Part shown: positions 11,904-28,180 of the stretch, one piece after another | How the letters are laid out: every line of letters begins with the position of its first letter | Position numbering within the stretch: the stretch's first letter is position 1 | Assembly (NCBI GenBank): GCA_025200525.1 | Contig: CM045761.1 | Span: 40,494,190 to 40,558,189 of the forward strand | DNA from: Camellia lanceoleosa | Taxonomy: Eukaryota > Streptophyta > Magnoliopsida > Ericales > Theaceae | Direction of reading: 5' to 3' | Length of the DNA: 64,000 nt | Notes under the pieces: generated by a model | Seen by the model: the letters and a program-made list of their open reading frames with translations, nothing else | Told to the model about the DNA's origin: nothing | Databases searched by the model: none | Made by a program: the position numbers and the translations under genes

Positions 11904-12166
11904 GACCGTCAAGTTGACCGACCGTTGAAGTGGTCGACCATCAAGGTGGCCGACGGCTGAGGTGGTCGACCATTTGTAACCGACCGTCAGGGTGGGCGAC
12001 CGCTGAGGTGGTCGATCGTTAAGGTGACCGAAGTGGTCAACCGTCAAGGTAACTGAACGTCAAAGTAACCAACCGTTGAGATTATTAACCATGAAAGCGA
12101 CCAACCATCAAAGTGGCCGACCGTTGAGGTGGTCGACCGTCAAGCTGACCGACCGTTGAGGATGGT
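11904..12166. repeat. 16-bp minisatellite, about 17 copies
   Basis: Units of 16 bases around GACCGTCAAGGTGGTC run head to tail, with two shorter units (14 and 9 bases). Two subtypes, one with CGTCAAG and one with CGTTGAG, tend to alternate. Each unit starts GACC and ends GGTC or GACC, so junctions form local dyads. The minus-strand ORF across it (12047-11559) is a by-product of the repeat. Confidence 0.9.
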
Positions 12167-12203
12167 GCAATCCTAATTTTACCTTCAATCATCTCACTAT
12201 TTA

Positions 12204-13697
12204 AAGAGTGATTCTACTTACATAATAGAACCAGCTCATTACACCCAAATTTTTCAAAATAAATTTATTACATCCTGTGGTGGGTAAAAATCAAACCACT
12301 TAAGTTGCAGCGGAGATTGCTTGATTCCTAACTTGAAAAACACTTGAATAAAGGTAAAAAGGGGCAGTTAGAGTAGCTTGGGGATTCTCCGATACCTAAG
12401 TCAGTGACAAAAGTAGATAAAGGTACAGGATTATCTTAGTAGGGTTCAGGTAGAAGTGTTTGCATACCATCATTGCGCTGATTGCTTTCCCTTTTATACT
12501 AACTGTTGTTGGCTGTTAGGTTTCCCTTCACTCCTCACGTCAGCCCCCTTTCCTTAAGGATTGTGTTCCACCATGTGCGGATTTCTAGGAGTTGGTTGAG
12601 CCTAAAATAAAAGGATATGGGTTGACTGGGTCTGCGCCCTTCTTGGGCGTGCGCTATGTCGCCTTTCTCCTATCTTAAAACTTCTCTGGCCTAGTCTAGT
12701 CCTAGGCTGCCAGGCCAGACTCAAACTATCCTGGGCTGACTTTCCATTTTGCTGATGATGCTATCTTCTTGCTACCAGCTCAGGAATTTCAGTCCTGCCT
12801 TATGTTGATTCATTTTTTTGCCTCTCACACATCATTTTTCAAAATTACCAAAAACACCCTCAAGACGTAACCCTAATTTTTTAATAAAATCTCTCTGGCC
12901 ACCACTGCAATTGCTGCCAACGACCTCTATTTCTATCTCTAGCAAGCTCTTCTGCCACTTCCATCACCTTTAGCGCCATAAACCACCAGAGATTTCCTTT
13001 CCTAACCCCTTTCCTCCAACAATGAACCCCATCCCTATAGTCGCCCATTACCGTTCTCTCTTCTCTATTGTCAACCCAACCATGCTCCCCATTCCTTCTC
13101 TCATCGCGCTTTCAAACCCATATCAATCGCGACCGGCATCGCCTTCCTCCACTACGAAAGCAAGTACGAGAGAGAGAGAGAGAGAGAAAGAGATTTGGAG
13201 TTCCAAATCTCCAGATCTGAAAAAATGAAGAATAAGATCCACCTTTGCAAAAGCAAGTAAGAGAGGGAGAAATCTAGAACCCCGTGAAAAAAAATTAAAT
13301 AAGAGACTAGAATAGGAGTCGGAGATGAAAATGAGAGACCAGTCGGAGGTTGTTGGTTTGCGGAGGAAGAGTAACTGTGGTGGTTGGTTATGGTGGTCAA
13401 AAAGGAGAGGTGGTAGTGAAGGTGATCACAAGGAGATGAGGGCTAGGCTTGAGGCTTGCTGGTAGAGAAAGGTGGTTGCAGTTTGATGGCCATAGTCGAC
13501 GACAATGGCTGCCTCCGAAATCGTTGGTAGTGGCTATTGGATTGGGAGTGAGATCTAGGGTTTAAAAAGTGAGAGAAATGAGATAAGGGTAAGCTTGGTA
13601 TTATCAAAAGTGTAAAGAGGAAAAGATAAAATTGATTATGGTATAATGAGAAATTAGGTGTAAGGAGACAGAATTATTGTGCAAGTAGAATTACTCC
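12204..13697. mobile_element. Long terminal-inverted-repeat element, possibly Mutator-like
   Basis: The left end (12204-12250) and the inverted right end (13697-13650) match over roughly 45 bases with a few gaps: GAGTGATTCTACTTACATAA against GAGTAATTCTACTTGCACAA. The flanking nine bases (CTATTTAAA and CTCTTCAAC) agree at six positions, which could be an aged Mutator-size duplication. The interior holds a solo LTR (12276-12829) and GA-rich sequence with no convincing ORF. Confidence 0.55.
12276..12829 (-). repeat. Solo LTR inside the inverted-repeat element
   Basis: Begins TGTGGTGGG and ends CTCTCACA. Flanks are CATCC (12271-12275) and CATCA (12830-12834), a target duplication with one mismatch. 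It contains CTCCGATACCTAAGTCAGT, a phrase repeated with one change at 22259-22277 in another LTR-like segment. Confidence 0.6.
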
Positions 13698-15410
13698 TCT
13701 TCAACACTTATTAAATCAATGTGGGTATTATGATAAATTCAACATGGCAGGGAGTAGAATCATCTGACAGCGGAGGGCAGTGGTACTTCAGATAATAACT
13801 GGGGTGACACTGTTATTTCATAAAAATGAAAGGGGTGTAATTTAACCATGTCGTTATCCGGTGAATTAGTGCTCACAAGATCTTGTTTGGCAACATAAGT
13901 TAAAAAAATCAATAAATTATATTTAAAAAGTCAAAAATTCTTTTTTTCTTTTTATTTTTTGTATATTTTTTAATAAAAAATTTAAAAATTATTCTAAAAA
14001 TATTAATTTTTTATCTTTATTTTAATTAAAAAATTAAAAAATTATTAAAATAATTTATTTCCAAATGAGAGAAGGCTAGCTTGGCTGACCATTCGCACAC
14101 GCCCGCCTCACACAGGACAGAATCGGTCATCATGTAAACCAAATGAAAGATTTTAAGAAAATTATTATAATGAAAGATTTTTATTGCATAATTGAAGAAT
14201 TGTGAAACAATTATAAAAATTTATTATTATTTTAAATTTAAAAATTATTACAAATAACCTAAAGAAGGAACGTTGTTTTGGACCCATGTGGCCCACTACA
14301 AATCGCCTTTCAATTATCCAAATTATTATTATTTTTTTTTTATCAAGCTCTCCGTATGTATCAACCATAAAAAATTTAGTTGATTCAATAATTATAATAT
14401 ATTTAATTTATCACGTTTGTCACTAAAAAAAAATTGAATGATAATTATATTTTTAAAAATAAACCATTCATTTTTTTTTTTTAACAGTGGAGTGTGTCAC
14501 CTGTAAAACATTTCGTAGTCTTGGCGGCACAGATTGCAATTTCAGTGGGTGGTTCTGCTTCTCTGGTTTTGGTCCACGACTAACGGAGAAATCTGCATTT
14601 TTCTCCAGGTCCTTGGTTCTGGTTCTGCAAAGATAGCAATGCTGGCTAGTTGCAATGGAGTAAAGCTAGGTTGGAGACGGAAAGAAAGATTAAAGGTTCG
14701 ACCTGATAGAACAATCTCTTTAATTATAATTTAACTTTACTAATAAATTAATATCCTACAATCTCGGGCCGAAAAACAAAAAAAAAAAACTGGAATGGAG
14801 AGAAGGCAATGGCTTGGAGACGAAGGGAAGGTGGTGGATTGTAGGTGTCAAGGGTGAGTGATGTTGGTGGTGCTAGGAGTTGCGAAAGGAAGACGGTGGA
14901 GAATTACATTAGGAAATTTAAAAGAATAAATTATTGACATCAGCCTGTTCTTAGAACCTAGTGCTGTAGAAAACCACAAGAATGGGTGAATTTTCCAAAA
15001 CAAGAGGGAAGAATGAATTTATATTAAACATAAATCCTAGGGAGTGTCCGCACGATTTACCCTTAAAATAACTATACATACATTCTTTATTTGAATATAT
15101 ACCTTCAAAATATATAATCAATTAAAAATTAACCAATCACAAGGATACAACCTCCACAAACAAACCAATCATATTAATAAGTCATTTTGTGCCTCTGCAT
15201 TCAATATCACAAACTTGTACGCTAACCACAGAACAAAACATAACTCATAATAAAATGGTTCCAAAAAACAAATGCAGCCAAATTCATCAAAAATTGAGGA
15301 ACATCATGATATATGGTAAATTCAAGATCCAATCCGGTACCACTTACAAGTAAAATGCTTCAAGGAGAATCACAAAACATAATATGGAGATAGTGTCTGC
15401 TGAAATAAAA
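13698..15410. other. AT-rich intergenic stretch
   Basis: No gene, RNA or element recognised. Short ORFs lack codon structure and similarity. The right end (about 15410-15479) is the 3' UTR side of the ubiquitin-RPL40 gene. Confidence 0.5.
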
Positions 15411-15479
15411 GGTTGTACTTGCTTTGTTTAGAATTCGATGCTCCAGATCCACCCCTAGATGCAGAAATTTCACTAGTGT

Positions 15480-19001
<3,522 letters not shown>

Positions 19002-19011
19002 CTACGGCTTG

Positions 19012-19142
19012 CCTTTTATAGGACTTTTTCTAGGGTTTCAAAGGTCGGTCCACGGTTTTTTCGCGGCCCATGTTCGATTCGGCTTAAAACAACAAATTTA
19101 TGGGGAAAAGGCCCACGATATGGCATGTTTGGACTCAGCCCA
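19012..19142 (-). promoter_or_regulatory. UBQ-RPL40 promoter: TATA box, telo-box, site II elements
   Basis: On the minus strand a TATA box CTATAAAAGG (19021-19012) lies about 60 bases before the ATG. Upstream are a telo-box AAACCCTA (19038-19031) and three TGGGCC/TGGGCT site II motifs (19070-19065, 19115-19110, 19142-19137). This combination is typical of plant ribosomal-protein promoters and favours expression in dividing cells. Confidence 0.8.
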
Positions 19143-19161
19143 AAGAGCTGCATAAAAATAT

Positions 19162-19551
19162 GGGGTAATTACAACAACGGCAAAAAAAAAAATTCCAAGT
19201 TCGAGTTTTACAACAAAAATAAAATTTTAATTTTTTATCGATTTAAATTTTATTTTTTTTAATTTAAACTCTTTGCCTATTTTTGCTAAGTAAAATCTAC
19301 AAAAAAATATCATTTTAGTCATTAAACTCGATGTAGATATACATTAAATGTCTAAAATAATCGTTTTCATTAGTTTAATGACTAAAATATCTATTTTTCC
19401 ATCAATTTAACTTAACAAAAATAGTCAAATGATTTAGATTGAAATCAAATCAAAATTGTAAGTTTTAAATTGACAAAATTAAAAAACTCAAGATTTATAT
19501 TGTTACATGGCTCAAATCCTGAGATTTTTTTTTTTTTTTTGTAATTTACCC
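19162..19551. mobile_element. Terminal-inverted-repeat element, 390 bp
   Basis: The left end GGGGTAATTACAAC mirrors the right end GTAATTTACCC. AATAT flanks both sides (19157-19161 and 19552-19556), a probable 5-base target duplication. AT-rich interior, no ORF. Its left end resembles sequence at 31200-31235 (ATTACAACAACAAC then A-rich), near the GRF zinc-finger ORF. Confidence 0.55.
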
Positions 19552-19556
19552 AATAT

Positions 19557-20668
19557 GTAAGAATATAATATAAAATAAAATTGCACTATAAATTTTCCTC
19601 TATATCCATTGAATACTTGGTAAACTTTGTACTACATAAAAAAAAAAATATATATATATATATATTTGTCTACTATATTAGAAGCTCCCATTGTCACGCA
19701 CCAAATTATTAATTCCATGCTCATTTCAATGTAGCAAATTTCCTCTATATATAAAATTCTATTTCTTTTTAAAAAAATTATAAATTATTTTAATATCACC
19801 TCTAAATTTATCCATAAATTTATCCATATTAATGTAGCAAAGGATTGGATCTTGGTTGATTTTTAAACAAATTAACAACTGATGTTCACTAATTTATATC
19901 ATTAATATAAATTTAGAGGTGATAATTTAGCAGCATTAAGCATTTTTCATTTTTTAGGCCACATTTTAAATTTGTATTGTAGTTGGGATATTGTTTAAAA
20001 TATCATGTTTAATTTTATACCTAAAAGCTAAATTTTTATTTTTATTGAAGAAAATAAAAAAATAAAAAATAAAAAATAAAAAAGAGAAAAAAGAAACCCC
20101 ATGTTTGCACAATTTTTTATTGAACAACGCCATACGTATTAAAAGTTTTCTTTCCATTGTTTCTTTTCACTTTATATACATTATTTTAAATTTCTTAAGA
20201 AGTGTCCTACCAAAACTTGTGAACAAAATTCTTGCCTGGTGTTTAAATCCATCGATAGGCTTTTAACTCAAATCATTTTGGCTATGTAATCACAAAAGGA
20301 TAAATAAAAAAATTAAAAAAAAAGTTACAAAATCACAAAAAGATAAAAAAAAAAATTACAAAATTATCAAATTGACCCATATACAAATAAAAAGTTAAAA
20401 AAAATATTATTTCCAAGTGAAGGGCAATTTTATTATTCCAAAGTCAAAAAATCAAAAAAAAACCAAACAAAAATACCAAGCAATCAAAAAAATCTCAAGC
20501 TAAAAAAATTAATAAAACCAAAAAATCAACTAAAAGGGCAAAACCAAACGAGATGTCGCCATAGGCATCGAATGATTTATATGATTTTGTGTCAACCCGT
20601 ACATCATCTTTTTCTTTGTCTTTTTTCTTTTCTATCTTTAATTTAAATATCTATACAAAGAGAAAAGT
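19557..20668. other. AT-rich intergenic stretch
   Basis: Homopolymer and TA-rich sequence with poly-A tracts around 20290-20410. No coding or structural element recognised. Confidence 0.5.
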
Positions 20669-20670
20669 TA

Positions 20671-20819
20671 GGGATCATGAAAATTTTTTCATGAAAATGA
20701 TCATGAAAGATTTATGATCCTTGAATTACCTTGATTAGTGTGTGGTATTTTATTCCAAGTATAATCCAAGGGTCACAAAACTTTCATGATTATTTTCATG
20801 AAAGATTTTTCATGATACC
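20671..20819. mobile_element. Stowaway-like palindromic MITE, 149 bp
   Basis: The arms, about 40 bases each, are near-perfect inverted repeats built from ATCATGAAA and TTTCATGA blocks, beginning GGGATCATGAAAA and ending TTTTTCATGATACC. TA flanks both ends (20669-20670 and 20820-20821). The single strand would fold into a long hairpin. Confidence 0.7.
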
Positions 20820-20821
20820 TA

Positions 20822-21266
20822 ACATTGCTGCTATACAAACTATACACCCCGGTCACCTACCAACACCATCATCGTCACTTTTCAAAGTAGACAAAAATTA
20901 CATTAAACAAATCAAACAAAATGCAAAATCATAGAAAATCAAAAAAGACCCATAAATATCAGGAATTATTGAGTTCCATTATTTTGACATAAATTTCAGA
21001 AATTATTGACTCAAAATTATATAATATTTTCCTTTATGTTTCATTTTATTCATTTCCTCGTATTCATCTCGCCCTTGGTCTATTCCCACCACAGCCACCA
21101 CAGATCCACCCAAAGCTCCACTCCACTAGTACTATCAGCCAACGTCCAAAATCACAGTAGAGTTATGAAGAGGACTTGTATAGAAAAAAGAAAAATGTTC
21201 AGAGAAAGGATATCTTAGCTCTAGAGCAACAATCATTTTACAGAAGAATTTATTGCCACAGATTGA
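20822..21266. other. Intergenic stretch, nothing recognised
   Basis: AT-rich, no supported gene. Ends at the target site of the next element. Confidence 0.5.
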
Positions 21267-21275
21267 GATATTACT

Positions 21276-21743
21276 AGGGCTGCAAATGAACCGAGTTGTT
21301 CGTGAACAAGCTCGGCTCGGCTCGGTAAGGGTTCGGCTCGGCTTGGCTCGTTTAGTAAACAAGCCGAGCTCAAGCTCACATGTGTTCGGCTCGGTAGGCT
21401 CGGCTCGTTTATCTTTAATTAAATTATATAATAAATATATTATTTATATATTAAATAATATATAAATACATTATTTATATATTAAAAATATATAAATATA
21501 TATATAAATAATAATATAAATGCATTTTTTATAATATAAATAATATTTTTTATTTAAATATTTATATTTAAATAATATAAATAATATTAAAAAAAAATTA
21601 TCGAGCCGAGCCGAGCCAAGCTCGAGTTCAATAAAAATTAACGAGCCGAGCTGAGCTCGAGCCCAGTCCCTTATCGAGCCAAGCTCGAGCTCAATAAACG
21701 AGCTCGATAACTTAACGAGCCAAGCTCGAGCCCAGCAGCCCTA
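21276..21743. mobile_element. CTCGGCT-rich inverted-repeat element with 9-bp target duplication
   Basis: Begins AGGGCTGCAAATGAACC and ends CCCAGCAGCCCTA, so termini are inverted (AGGGCTGC and GCAGCCCT). The arms are packed with CGGCTCGG/CGAGCCGAG blocks in opposite orientation around an AT-rich core (21415-21595). Nine-base flanks GATATTACT (21267-21275) and GATATCACT (21744-21752) differ at one position. That length suggests Mutator-type mobility; an 8-base hAT duplication is the alternative. The right arm inverts the left, so the element could fold back. Confidence 0.75.
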
Positions 21744-21818
21744 GATATCACTGAGATGGCTAGTCCAAAGACCAGCCGCCATTGATTCCCCAAAAAGGTT
21801 TCACATAAACTTGGACAA

Positions 21819-22890
21819 TGTTTGTTTGGGTAGGCGTCAACTTGAAATTAGACTAATAATCCAATAAAATTATTAATCTAATGTTTGGTTAAATAATTTA
21901 CGAAACTAACAATTCATCAGAATATAATATCCCACATATGATGAATTATTTAATCCTATCAAACGGAGATGGGATATAAATTAAAAGATTAGGCCAAAGT
22001 CTAAACTATTAATCTCTCTTTAAAATCTTAACTCAATCCAAACATAAGATAACATACACAATCCAAAAGAATTCATAATCCTAGGACTATTAATCATAAA
22101 AATGCTAATCCAACCTAATACAGTAAGGCCATGTGTACAGGAAAGAAATACACATTCTCGTATAATCTTGTTGATCAAGTCTGCGCGCCTTCGTACGACG
22201 TCGCTTTATCACCTGAAAACACAAACGTGAGCTAGCCGGCGGGTGTGTGCCGGAAACCTCTCCGATGCCTAAGTCAGTAAGCTTGACAAATAGACAAAAG
22301 CTCTATGTATTCAGAAAACAAAGTTCTGTTACCTCTCCAAAAGTGATATTGGTGAGCTTTTATAGGTTTCGTGTGGCACAATCCTAGTACGACTCTTACT
22401 CCTCCATGCAGAGTCCTCCTAGGATTCATACTCCTGAGAGATAATGCTTCTCTCAACACCCCCCTCACTACTTAAACCAAGTGAGATGGTTTTACCACAG
22501 CCGAACTACCTTACGACCGAAGTATCATTGCCATGTTAGACTAACCGGAGTGACCAACCTATACGCTAGTCCGGCTCTGCCTTACTGTCTCCTACCTCGG
22601 CTTCCCATACTACGACCGAGCTATCCATAGAAGATACTTGCCAAACTAACTCAAGACAACAGAAGACAAATTCTTACTTGCTAGAAGACCCAACCGGGCT
22701 AACCGTAGCGCTCTCCTGAACCGATATAACAACATTCTTTCTTGACTGGGCTAATCGTGACCGAGATAACACACTTCCGCGACCGGACTACTTAAATGAG
22801 GTCTTTTTACTCTGCTTTTCATACTCCGGCCCATTACTTAGCTTGGCCCAATTTACCTGTATAAATTACCCTCACACCCAAATAAACATG
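21819..22890. mobile_element. Composite: inverted-repeat element holding an LTR-like segment
   Basis: Ends are inverted: CAATGTTTGTTTGGGT on the left, ACACCCAAATAAACATG on the right. From about 22134 to 22876 the sequence looks like an LTR (TGTACAGG start, CTCACA end, CTCCGATGCCTAAGTCAGT at 22259). It is GC-richer than its flanks and rich in CCGA/TCGG. Target duplications were not found for either layer, so the limits are uncertain. Confidence 0.4.
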
Positions 22891-23335
22891 ACCTTACTCG
22901 ATTACTAATCAATCCAAAAATAAACCTCGATTAGCTAAGCATAGAATGGACAGAGCTTGCTGAAGAGAAAAACATCCCAGCCTTGCAGGCTAAACAACCT
23001 ATTTTAAAAGTAACTTCACGAGACACAAACTACATGCATCACATAAACAGCTAAAACACTGCTGAAGAGGGATAGAATAACACTTTCAACGTTAATTGCA
23101 TAAACCGAGTAGTTTAATTGTGTAAATATAAGGATAGCATATTTAAAAAGCTTGAAATCTAGCATTATAGAGCGACTCGTTATCTTTCAAACTTGTGGAG
23201 CTCCAAATCATCAAATATTGTCTAAACCATATTCAAAACTACCAAAAAAAAAAATTTGTTCAGAACCGAACATGAAATAAAAGAAAGCAACTTAACAACC
23301 AAAACTGCAGACATGCTTGAACATAATGAGAAGAA
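22891..23335. other. 3' flank of the RPS14 locus
   Basis: AT-rich, presumably including the 3' UTR of the minus-strand RPS14 locus. No other feature seen. Confidence 0.45.
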
Positions 23336-23338
23336 TCA

Positions 23339-23488
<150 letters not shown>

Positions 23489-23634
23489 TTAACTAAAATG
23501 ACAATTCTGTGACTCGTGCCACAAGCTTGATCAATTTGGAATGAACGTCCCAGTAATGAATCAAATTCACATCAATATCTTAACATTAATTCAAATACTC
23601 AATAGCAGGAACAATTGACCCTACCCAAAAGGCC

Positions 23635-23874
23635 AAAGAAGTATAGTATTCAACAATTAACAAGGAACATGATATACAAAATTCTCAACAATCGCATAAA
23701 TCAAAACTAGCAAGTGAAAACAAACCACCCACTGAGTGGTCCTATTATAACCCCAAAGAAGTATAGTATTCAGCAATTAACAAGGAACATGATATACGAA
23801 ATTCTCAACAATTGCATAAATCAAAGCTAGCAAGTGAAAACAAACTAACCACTGAGTGGTCCTATTATAACGGG
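23635..23874. repeat. 120-bp tandem duplication in RPS14 intron 5
   Basis: Two adjacent copies, starting AAAGAAGTATAGTATTCA at 23635 and 23755, differ at only a few positions and end near CTGAGTGGTCCTATTATAA. Confidence 0.9.
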
Positions 23875-24329
23875 GTTACAAACACACCCCCAAATTCTAA
23901 TAGAAGTACACTAAAGCAAAAGATTTTCGTACCTATGCGACCAATTTTCATGCCTGAACGAGCAAGAGCCCTGAGTGCAGACTAGGCACCTGGACCAGGG
24001 GTCTTAGTCTTGTTCCCTCCAGTAGCCCGGAGCTTAATATGAAGAGCATTAATGCCAAGCTCCTGCAATTAACAGCAATAACTAGTAAAGTAGAAGTCCT
24101 TGACAATAACGCTTATACATACATACATGTAGAGAGGGCATGCATTAGGCTAATCACATACATTAAGAAAGATAATGAAAATATATGCCATACAGAAATG
24201 ACTGGAAAAAAAAATCTACATGATATTATATTCAATCCTCTCTCCTTCCCTCCCTCTAAAAATAGCAAGGACAAGAAATTATGTTCCACCCCTCTCCCGG
24301 GATATGCTACACGGCCTCTTCAAAATAAA

Positions 24330-24615
24330 TCAAATACCTGTGTCGGACATTCGACACTCAAACAAGGATATAGGATATGTGTCGGATACTTTTTAATAGA
24401 TACTTCTTATATAATTGTATTATTATATGTACATATTGTTGTATAATTGCTATATATTTTTTTTGACAATATAAGTTGCATATAACACCGATTTATCTTG
24501 CATACTTGATTAAAAATATAACATTTTTTTGACTATTCCGTATACCCTTGTTTATGGTTTGATGCATCTGACATCTAGATACATATCAGCACCCAACACC
24601 CATACTCGAGTCCAT
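24330..24615. repeat. Possible small repeat in RPS14 intron 4
   Basis: Within the intron, GTGTCGGACATTCGACACTC opens and CCCATACTCGAGTCCATG closes an AT-rich block. The GTGTCGGA phrase is common in plant interspersed repeats. Termini and target site were not resolved. Confidence 0.3.
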
Positions 24616-27150
24616 GTAATATAATGAATTTAATGCATCAAAATACATTCAATCATAAAACAGAAAAAAAACAAATGGCTAAAGACCTTGCATCGTTGTG
24701 AAACATCTTGTGCTGCAAGCATGGCAGCATATGGTGAAGATTCATTTCTGTCAGCCTTCACCTTCACACCACCTGCACCAAGGTAAAGCATAAAAAGACA
24801 TGTCGTAGAACTGCGGATAAATAATAGAAAAATATAAACATATGTCTCTCATAATCTCATTACAATTTACAAAAAAAGCGCATCCATTAATAGTGAGAAA
24901 CAACTTAATCAAGATGCCACCAAGTAAAATAGGGATCATAAGATTTTATAACTTAAATTCTGCAATTTGCATATATTTAAAAAAGTTGTTTCACGAAAAT
25001 AAAATTTGTTAAATGTCCAACTAATACAGTCCTCAAAAACAAAAACTGTTTAGCAACCAAGGTACAGATGATCTATTATGGTATCCACTCCAACATGACA
25101 ATTTTAAACAACCGTAGCTGAAATATCAAAAGCCACTTGAAGAGAATAGACATAAACTAGTAAATCATACCAGTAATGCGAACCAGGGTTTCTCTTCCTA
25201 ACAAATCCATCACATGCTGTAACACAAACATTGCACTAATAAGTAATCAAGCCACAGCTAGCTTTAATGATAAGAAAATAATGTTACCATACTTACAATG
25301 AAGGTGTCATTAAAAGACGCAAAAATGTGGGCCACACCAAACACAATCTCCCCATCTCGCATTAATCGACCAAGAGTCACGCCTCCTCCTGGGTTCTCGA
25401 CCTTTCTCCTCGACTATGAAATCACAATAGCAACGTGAAACTAAGTCTAAGCATCAAAACTCAAATATGGTATTGATTATTAAACTATTGACCAATCTGA
25501 TTGCATAGTGAGCTAAAACTTAATTTCAAACTAAAGCCATAAATATATGATGCTAATAATTTCATCAAGCCCACCATAAATTGTATCTAGTTTTCAAGCT
25601 AAAGACAGGATTTCATTCTACAAAAGAATGTGAAAAAAAATTGCTTCCTTTTTCTTCCCTTCTATAAATGAAAATAAGGATAAAATGAAGATTCAAAAAA
25701 TCCTTTTTTCTTTAGCACAAACATCACAATTAGGGGCAAAAAAGCAGCAGAACCATAATTTGGCCATAACAGAATGCAGATGTTCGAGATACAACTTAGA
25801 TACAGTCAGCAAAATCAAGCATTTTAAAGAATTACAAAGATCTCGTGTGCATGAAAGTGTATTTAAATATATAATATGTGCATGTATATAGCTATAGCAT
25901 TGATAGAACAATGGAAAATTCGTCGATTTTATTCAGTATTCCTAAAGTAAATGGAAAAAAGAACATAAAAGAAAAAAATAATTTCTGGATCTGATTAGAG
26001 TATTGTTTTTGGCTCTGAAAAATGAAAAATAAAAACAATAAAAAGACAATTTTTTGCCCTCGTTTTATTTCATTTTCACAGAAAACAAACAGAGATTCAG
26101 GTCTCAATTCAGGAAAAACAAAAGTTCATGATCAATCTGATTGCATAACTGTAGACACCCCATTTTTGACCGTCCATAAGACTTCGACACGACTGATGGT
26201 TTACATGATGGAGAAAGTTGTGCAGGGGAAAGGTCCAATTTCTTCGGCAAAGAAAGAGGAACAAATCCCAACTACACGGCCCATTTTGGACCAAAGCTAT
26301 TTTGAATGGTTTTTAGAACTTAAAACCCTCTTTTTCAAAACATTTTCAAAATAAAGTTTTTACGATGTTCCTAGGCTCGTATTTTGTCAAATGTTGCGCT
26401 TTTCGGTAAACCGAGCAAGGACAAAGTGGAAATGAATGAAAGAGAGATGAAATCTTTGGAAAATCTTTCAAAACACCTTACTTAGGGGTTTTGAGTTGAA
26501 GAAAAGAGGAGAAGAAGGAAGAAATCCAGTTGGGGGAGAAAATGGGCATGAACAGTCAAGAAAAGTCGAGCAGCCCTCACCGAATCGGGCCTATTCATTT
26601 GAATACTTGGAATTGAGCTATGAGGCCACCACCGTTGGCAAGCTTACTCCCGGGGATTCATTTTTCACTCAATAATCTCCTAAATTCAATTCCGGATAGA
26701 GGAAATATCGTTGATTGAAGTAAGGTATCACTCCGGTTGAACTGAAATCTGCGCGGCTTCACGGAAACGGGCATAACTTTTTCCACAGGAGGAATTTTGA
26801 TGCAAGGTTTGCTCCATTGGAAAGCTAACTTCCGGGGATTCAATTTGGACACTTGAATGGTCACATTTGGACTTCTCTAGCACCCACCGGCCACTTTTAT
26901 TCCCAAAAGGCCATTTTTTTGTCCTGAAAAGTAGCTGGCCTGCCAGAAAATCTAGCTGGCCGGCCACCCTTTTTGTGAAATGACCTTTTTGCCCCTTTAA
27001 GCTAGCCAGCCATGCCCCCCTCCCCAAGTGTGTTCTAGCTCTGATTTTTGTTTTGGACTTCACTCATGTCCGGGGGTCTAACCATTTTTGGGGGAAACTT
27101 GACTAGTTTTCCCCCCCTTTTTTTCCCTCCATTTTTCCACCAATTTTGCC

Positions 27151-27157
27151 TATATAA
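27151..27157 (+). promoter_or_regulatory. LTR TATA box
   Basis: TATATAA in a C/T-rich context, followed about 25 bases later by GATATTTTAGGGTTAG. A probable start for plus-strand transcription, pointing toward RPS14 exon 1 from its antisense side. Confidence 0.55.
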
Positions 27158-27469
27158 CCAGGCCACCAGCTGATATTTTAGGGTTAGAAAAAATGGTTTG
27201 AAGCCCTTGCATTACATCTCTCTCCCTCTCTACTCCAAGCACCAAAAACATTCAATTCCAACCCTTTTTCTTCATCACCACCAAGCACCACCACCACTAC
27301 ACCATTTCCAGCAGCTAGGAGGGCTTTCCAGCAGCTAGGAGGCACCATTTTCAGTCCTAGAAGCAGCCAAGGTTTTGGTCTACAAGGGTGAGCACTCTTC
27401 TCCCTCTTTCTAGCTTATTTTTGCCCCTTTTTTTAGCCCTCTTTTATTGCTGTTTTAGGCTCCGACCCA

Positions 27470-28180
27470 AACTAAAAGGGTCACTCTTTTGAGCTATTAT
27501 TCATGTTTGTTGAAGGTCTCAACCCTGTTTGAGCCCTCTATAGTGCACTTGCTTCAATACCCCTTGGTATGTCACATTTTTGCATAAAATTTCTAGCCTA
27601 TGTGTGATCTGTTTTTGGGCATAATGTAAATTGTAAGAGGGCCTATTTTGAGCCCCTCTTCAACATTTAAGAAAGGCTCAATCCTATTTGGGCCCCCTAT
27701 CTTGCACTTGCTTCATAATCTCTCCTATTTACCGTAAATTTGCATGATTTGTTTGACCTATATGTAAATTGTTTTGGAGCATATCATGAACTGTGAGTAA
27801 GCTTATTTTGTGTCCCTATACAACATTGTAGAAGGGATAAACCTTGTTTGGGGCCTCCATGTTGTACCTACCATTATACCCCTCTTTGGCCCCCATTTTT
27901 GCATGCCTTTTTAGGCTTATCTAGCTTCTGTTTTCGGCCATCATCAGAACTGTAAATGGTCATATTTTGACCCCCTAGATATATTTTATGAAGGGTCTTT
28001 TCTTTTTTGATGAATTTTTGGCCTACTTCATGTTATACCCTCTTGTGGCCTATTTCTTGCATGGCATTTTTGGCATGTTTGAATACTGATTTGGGGGATG
28101 TCATCTACTATAAATGTTCATATTTTTAGTCCCTCTTCAGTGTTGTAGAAGGGTGTTTTTCCATTTGGGCTTTTCATATA
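27470..28180 (+). repeat. Degenerate ~165-bp tandem repeat in the solo LTR
   Basis: About five diverged units, each with GAAGG, then a GTTTGAGCCC-like block, a TGCACTTGCTTCA-like block and TTTTTGCATG. Spacing about 160-185 bases. Confidence 0.65.

Noticed and set aside
11559..12047. 162-codon minus-strand ORF with repeating TVDHFGHL-like peptides
   Set aside because: It is the translation of the 16-bp minisatellite plus LTR-like sequence; no domain and no gene structure.
12830..13560. Possible host-gene fragment captured by the inverted-repeat element
   Set aside because: Codon-like stretches are short and no protein family could be recognised.
22134..22876. Clean solo LTR with target duplication
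   Set aside because: LTR-like content is present but no matching flanks could be found, so only a low-confidence composite is reported.
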